Below, piece after piece: positions 7,770 through 9,741 of a stretch of DNA of 9,741 bases; position 1 is the stretch's first letter; every line of letters begins with the position of its first letter. The notes beneath the pieces were generated by a model. It made no database searches and was not told the origin of the DNA. It saw only the letters and a program-made list of their open reading frames with translations. The DNA comes from an uncultured Ruminococcus sp. Lineage in GTDB: Bacteria > Bacillota > Clostridia > Oscillospirales > CAG-272. Location of the stretch: positions 1-9,741 of the forward strand of contig CACXBN010000345.1 in assembly GCA_902765885.1 (NCBI GenBank), read 5' to 3'. Position numbers and translations under genes: made by a program.

Positions 7770-7815
7770 GCAAAAAAAGGCTGCTTTTCTGATTCTTTCA
7801 ATCACATTTTTTTGC
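7770..7815 (+). repeat. 9-bp inverted repeat in the lipoprotein leader
   Basis: GCAAAAAAA at 7770-7778 is the exact reverse complement of TTTTTTTGC at 7807-7815, with 28 nt between them. In RNA it would be a mostly A-U stem with a large loop, so weak. A shorter competing hairpin, AAAAG-GCTG-CTTTT, overlaps the left arm. It could be a leader structure, a protein site, or chance in A/T-rich DNA. The remaining intergenic sequence, 7816-7882, shows nothing I can name. Confidence 0.4.
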
Positions 7816-7882
7816 ATAATAATCTCACCTGATTGGAGAAAAAAAGCGAAATTCATCGTCATAATACCTGTATAACAATTTC

Positions 7883-7889
7883 AGAGGTG
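7883..7889 (+). promoter_or_regulatory. Ribosome binding site of the lipoprotein gene
   Basis: AGAGGTG lies 5 nt before ATG at 7895. The next in-frame ATG, codon 16, would also leave a complete signal peptide but lacks a site as good, so 7895 is preferred. Confidence 0.7.
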
Positions 7890-7894
7890 AATTC

Positions 7895-9373
7895 ATGAAC
7901 AATCTTAACATTTCCGGACACCGTACGGCCTCAGGCGGTATGGTGATAAAAAGATTCTTAGTCGATATTTTCTTCATCACCGCGTGCGCGATCTCGGTGA
8001 TAGCACTCTTGTTTTCACTCGCAAGCTGCAAACCTGCAGGAAATGAAGAAAACAATCTCAAAACTGCAGAGGAAAGCACAAATGACGGTGAATCCGATAC
8101 TGCAGCTCATGAAGAAACGCCTGCAGCTACCGGAGATGGTGATGCCGTGAATTATCCCGTGAATTATGAAGCAAGGTATATTCGCACGGATGGGTATTCT
8201 GACAAAAAGACTTATCCGGTGACCATACTGATAAAATCAAAAGAAGACCTTGACAAATATTACTCGGAAAACTCAGGTAGTTATTCCTTTGAATATTCAC
8301 CTGACGATCATGAAAACAGCTTTAAGAAGCAGGCGGAGTTATATGATAATTCTTTCTTTGAGAAAAAAATGCTGGTTCTCATTCTTCTCGAAGAAGGCAG
8401 CGGTTCAGTTACACACCGAGTCAGATCCGCAACAATGGAATCCGGATTCATGCTTAATGTTGAAATTGAAAGACACGTACCCGAAGTCGGAACAGACGAC
8501 ATGGCAGAATGGCATATCATCCTGGAAATAGACAGGAATGACTGTCCGAATGATGTCAATGTTTCTTTCTTCAATTCAAACGCAGCACTGGCATCTGCAT
8601 CGGGATCATTTGCATCACTGTCCGCAAGGATTCCCGAAGGGTGGCGTTCCAGGACAGAATCCGACGACGAAGTTTTGTCTCTATCCTTCTGGCCGGAGGG
8701 GGAAACAGGTCAGATCACCGTGCGGCACTCGTTTGAAGGGCTCGGCGTGTGCGGCACGGGGCTCTCGGAAGAAGAAACGGCAATTGCGGGCTTCAGTGCA
8801 GTAAAGGGCACCTATGACAACAGTCCCTCATGGAGCTTCATAACACTCAAAGACATTCCTCTCGGATACTGTTGTATACTCAACGAAGCTGACGGGACCT
8901 GGGATCTGAACAACGAAGATACGATAAACGAAATTCTTGATTCCATAATAATCGATCCTTGTTTTTCTTTCAGCCTCACATGGAATGTCAACGGTATAAG
9001 TTCATATGATTCCGAATCCGGAAAGCTCGTAAAAACCACCCATGCAACTCATCCGTCGGATTACATCTGCAAGTGCATCCTGTCACCCGAGGACCTTACC
9101 AAGATCTGCTCGCTTATCAGAAATCTGAACATAGAGTCATATGATGATGTTTACGATCCGGGCTGCTACTCCGAACCGTCGCAGGACCTTATTCTCCGCG
9201 TCAGCGGAAGAGGAATAGACAAAACGGTAAAAGCAGAAAATACATCGGTGATTTTCTCTTCCCAGGACGAGAAGGGCGATTTGTTTATGAAAACGTGCGA
9301 ACAGATATCCGAGATAATAGTGTCTACTGACGAATGGAAATCTCTGCCCGAATATGAATTTTTCTATGAGTGA
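7895..9373 (+). CDS. Three-module lipoprotein with a PrcB-like domain
   Basis: A 492-residue secreted, membrane-anchored protein. The signal has basic residues K19 and R20, a long hydrophobic stretch at 21-41 and the lipobox LASC with the lipid-bearing cysteine at C45. An acidic, Ala/Glu/Thr-rich linker runs to about residue 85 and contains a 12-bp tandem duplication. Module 1 (about 85-230) includes FFEKKMLVLILLEEGSGSV and GTDDMAEWHIILEID and resembles the PrcB C-terminal domain, known from a subunit of the Treponema dentilisin protease complex. Module 2 (about 240-355) has IPEGW, SFWPEGETG, VCGTGLSEEE, GTYDN and ILDSIIID. Module 3 (about 356-492) has FSLTWNVNGISSYDSESGK near its start and ends in WKSLPEYEFFYE. 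From memory modules 2 and 3 recur in Clostridia surface proteins without a known function. The serpin gene follows after 19 bp, so a role in handling extracellular proteases is plausible but inferred. Confidence 0.8.
   Translation: MNNLNISGHRTASGGMVIKRFLVDIFFITACAISVIALLFSLASCKPAGNEENNLKTAEESTNDGESDTAAHEETPAATGDGDAVNYPVNYEARYIRTDGYSDKKTYPVTILIKSKEDLDKYYSENSGSYSFEYSPDDHENSFKKQAELYDNSFFEKKMLVLILLEEGSGSVTHRVRSATMESGFMLNVEIERHVPEVGTDDMAEWHIILEIDRNDCPNDVNVSFFNSNAALASASGSFASLSARIPEGWRSRTESDDEVLSLSFWPEGETGQITVRHSFEGLGVCGTGLSEEETAIAGFSAVKGTYDNSPSWSFITLKDIPLGYCCILNEADGTWDLNNEDTINEILDSIIIDPCFSFSLTWNVNGISSYDSESGKLVKTTHATHPSDYICKCILSPEDLTKICSLIRNLNIESYDDVYDPGCYSEPSQDLILRVSGRGIDKTVKAENTSVIFSSQDEKGDLFMKTCEQISEIIVSTDEWKSLPEYEFFYE
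8145..8168 (+). repeat. 12-bp tandem duplication in the lipoprotein linker
   Basis: CCGTGAATTATC at 8145-8156 is followed directly by CCGTGAATTATG at 8157-8168, differing only in the last base. It encodes VNYPVNYE at the end of the flexible linker, before the PrcB-like module. The unit is a multiple of three, so the frame is kept. Slippage in a tolerant linker is the simple explanation. Confidence 0.8.
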
Positions 9374-9378
9374 TCAAT

Positions 9379-9384
9379 AAGGAG
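9379..9384 (+). promoter_or_regulatory. Ribosome binding site of the serpin gene
   Basis: AAGGAG lies 8 nt before ATG at 9393, in the 19-bp gap after the lipoprotein stop. No promoter fits in that gap, which supports co-transcription. Confidence 0.8.
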
Positions 9385-9392
9385 CACTGAAA

Positions 9393-9741
9393 ATGTCAAA
9401 ACTGCCAATAAAAATACTTTCGTTATTGCTTGTCTTTACGGCGATCTTCGGTCATATCACATCATGCACTGTCAGGGCTAATTCCGAAGATCTCATGGAT
9501 GGAATAAGCGCCAATAAGGTCCCAGAACCTGATGACCTGTCAGCTGGAAACACGAAACTAACTGATTTTGCCGTCAGAATGTTCAAAGCCTCTTTTGAAA
9601 ACAGAGAAAACACAAACGGCAACATACTCATATCTCCCCTGTCAGTCCTGAGTGCTCTCTCCATGACCATGAACGGCGCAAGAGGTGAAACTCTGAGTCA
9701 GATGGAAAAGACACTCGGATTCACAAAAGATGAAGTCAACA
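9393..9741 (+). CDS. Serpin-family protease inhibitor, lipoprotein form, N-terminal 116 residues (cut by the right edge)
   Basis: Serpins trap serine, and sometimes cysteine, proteases by a one-shot conformational change. The signal is MSKLPIKILSLLLVFTAIFG followed by the lipobox ITSC, with C25 as the lipid site, so the inhibitor should sit on the outer face of the membrane. A linker with EDLMDGISANKV leads into the serpin fold at about residue 57: LTDFAVRMFKASF (helix A), NILISPLSVLSALSMTMNGA (strand 6B and helix B, the most conserved N-terminal serpin motif) and GETLSQMEKTLGF. About a quarter to a third of a normal serpin is present. The hinge and reactive-centre loop lie beyond the edge, so neither the target protease nor inhibitory activity can be read. 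Relatives in gut Clostridia include the siropins of Eubacterium siraeum, which act on host neutrophil proteases. The gene is second in an operon with the upstream lipoprotein. Confidence 0.9.
   Translation, partial: MSKLPIKILSLLLVFTAIFGHITSCTVRANSEDLMDGISANKVPEPDDLSAGNTKLTDFAVRMFKASFENRENTNGNILISPLSVLSALSMTMNGARGETLSQMEKTLGFTKDEVN

Noticed and set aside
7774..7790. Possible rho-independent terminator AAAAG-GCTG-CTTTT
   Set aside because: The stem is only 5 bp, A-U rich and without a GC core or a following T run. It also lies inside the predicted leader.
7640..7894. c-di-AMP riboswitch (ydaO type) or other riboswitch in the divergent region
   Set aside because: Neither leader shows the conserved G-rich elements or the length such a riboswitch needs.
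7825..8079. 84-codon minus-strand open frame before cdaA
   Set aside because: It overlaps the signal peptide and linker of the lipoprotein antisense and has no family resemblance.

Overview
The window looks like chromosomal DNA from an anaerobic Firmicute of class Clostridia, probably a gut or host-associated one. The reasons are the gene families (CdaA/CdaR, a bifunctional Rel, a COG2509-type FAD protein, Clostridia-style modular lipoproteins, a secreted serpin), the AGGAGG-type ribosome binding sites, the sigma-A-like promoters and the moderate GC content. The genus cannot be read from the sequence. There are no RNA genes, insertion sequences, CRISPR arrays or phage genes.

Left three quarters (1-7639, all minus strand): a six-gene run transcribed leftward. 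In transcription order it is cdaA (diadenylate cyclase), cdaR/ybbR (its membrane partner), a large FAD-dependent oxidoreductase, a small RseC-like membrane Cys protein, recJ (single-strand exonuclease) and rel (bifunctional (p)ppGpp synthetase/hydrolase, cut by the left edge). Gaps are 16, 7, 10 and 23 bp, and recJ and rel overlap by 14 bp, so one operon is likely. The cyclase for c-di-AMP and the synthetase for (p)ppGpp would then share a transcript. glmM, the usual third gene after cdaA-cdaR, and apt, often found between recJ and rel, are both absent from their expected places.

Intergenic region (7640-7894): two divergent promoters appear to share one self-complementary -35 hexamer, TTGCAA at 7732-7737. 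Leftward it pairs with an extended TATAAT (18 bp spacer) for cdaA. Rightward it pairs with TATACT (17 bp spacer) for the lipoprotein operon. The rightward leader is about 128 nt long and holds a 9-bp A/T inverted repeat.

Right quarter (7895-9741, plus strand): a two-gene surface operon. The first gene encodes a 492-residue lipoprotein with three modules: a PrcB-like domain, a module containing VCGTG, and a C-terminal domain ending in PEYEFFYE. Nineteen bp later comes a serpin with its own lipoprotein signal, cut by the right edge before its reactive-centre loop. Together they suggest a membrane-anchored protease-inhibitor system facing outward.

The most interesting points are the lipoprotein-serpin pair, the shared -35 element linking it to the second-messenger operon, and the co-location of c-di-AMP and (p)ppGpp synthesis. 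None amounts to a proven new system.
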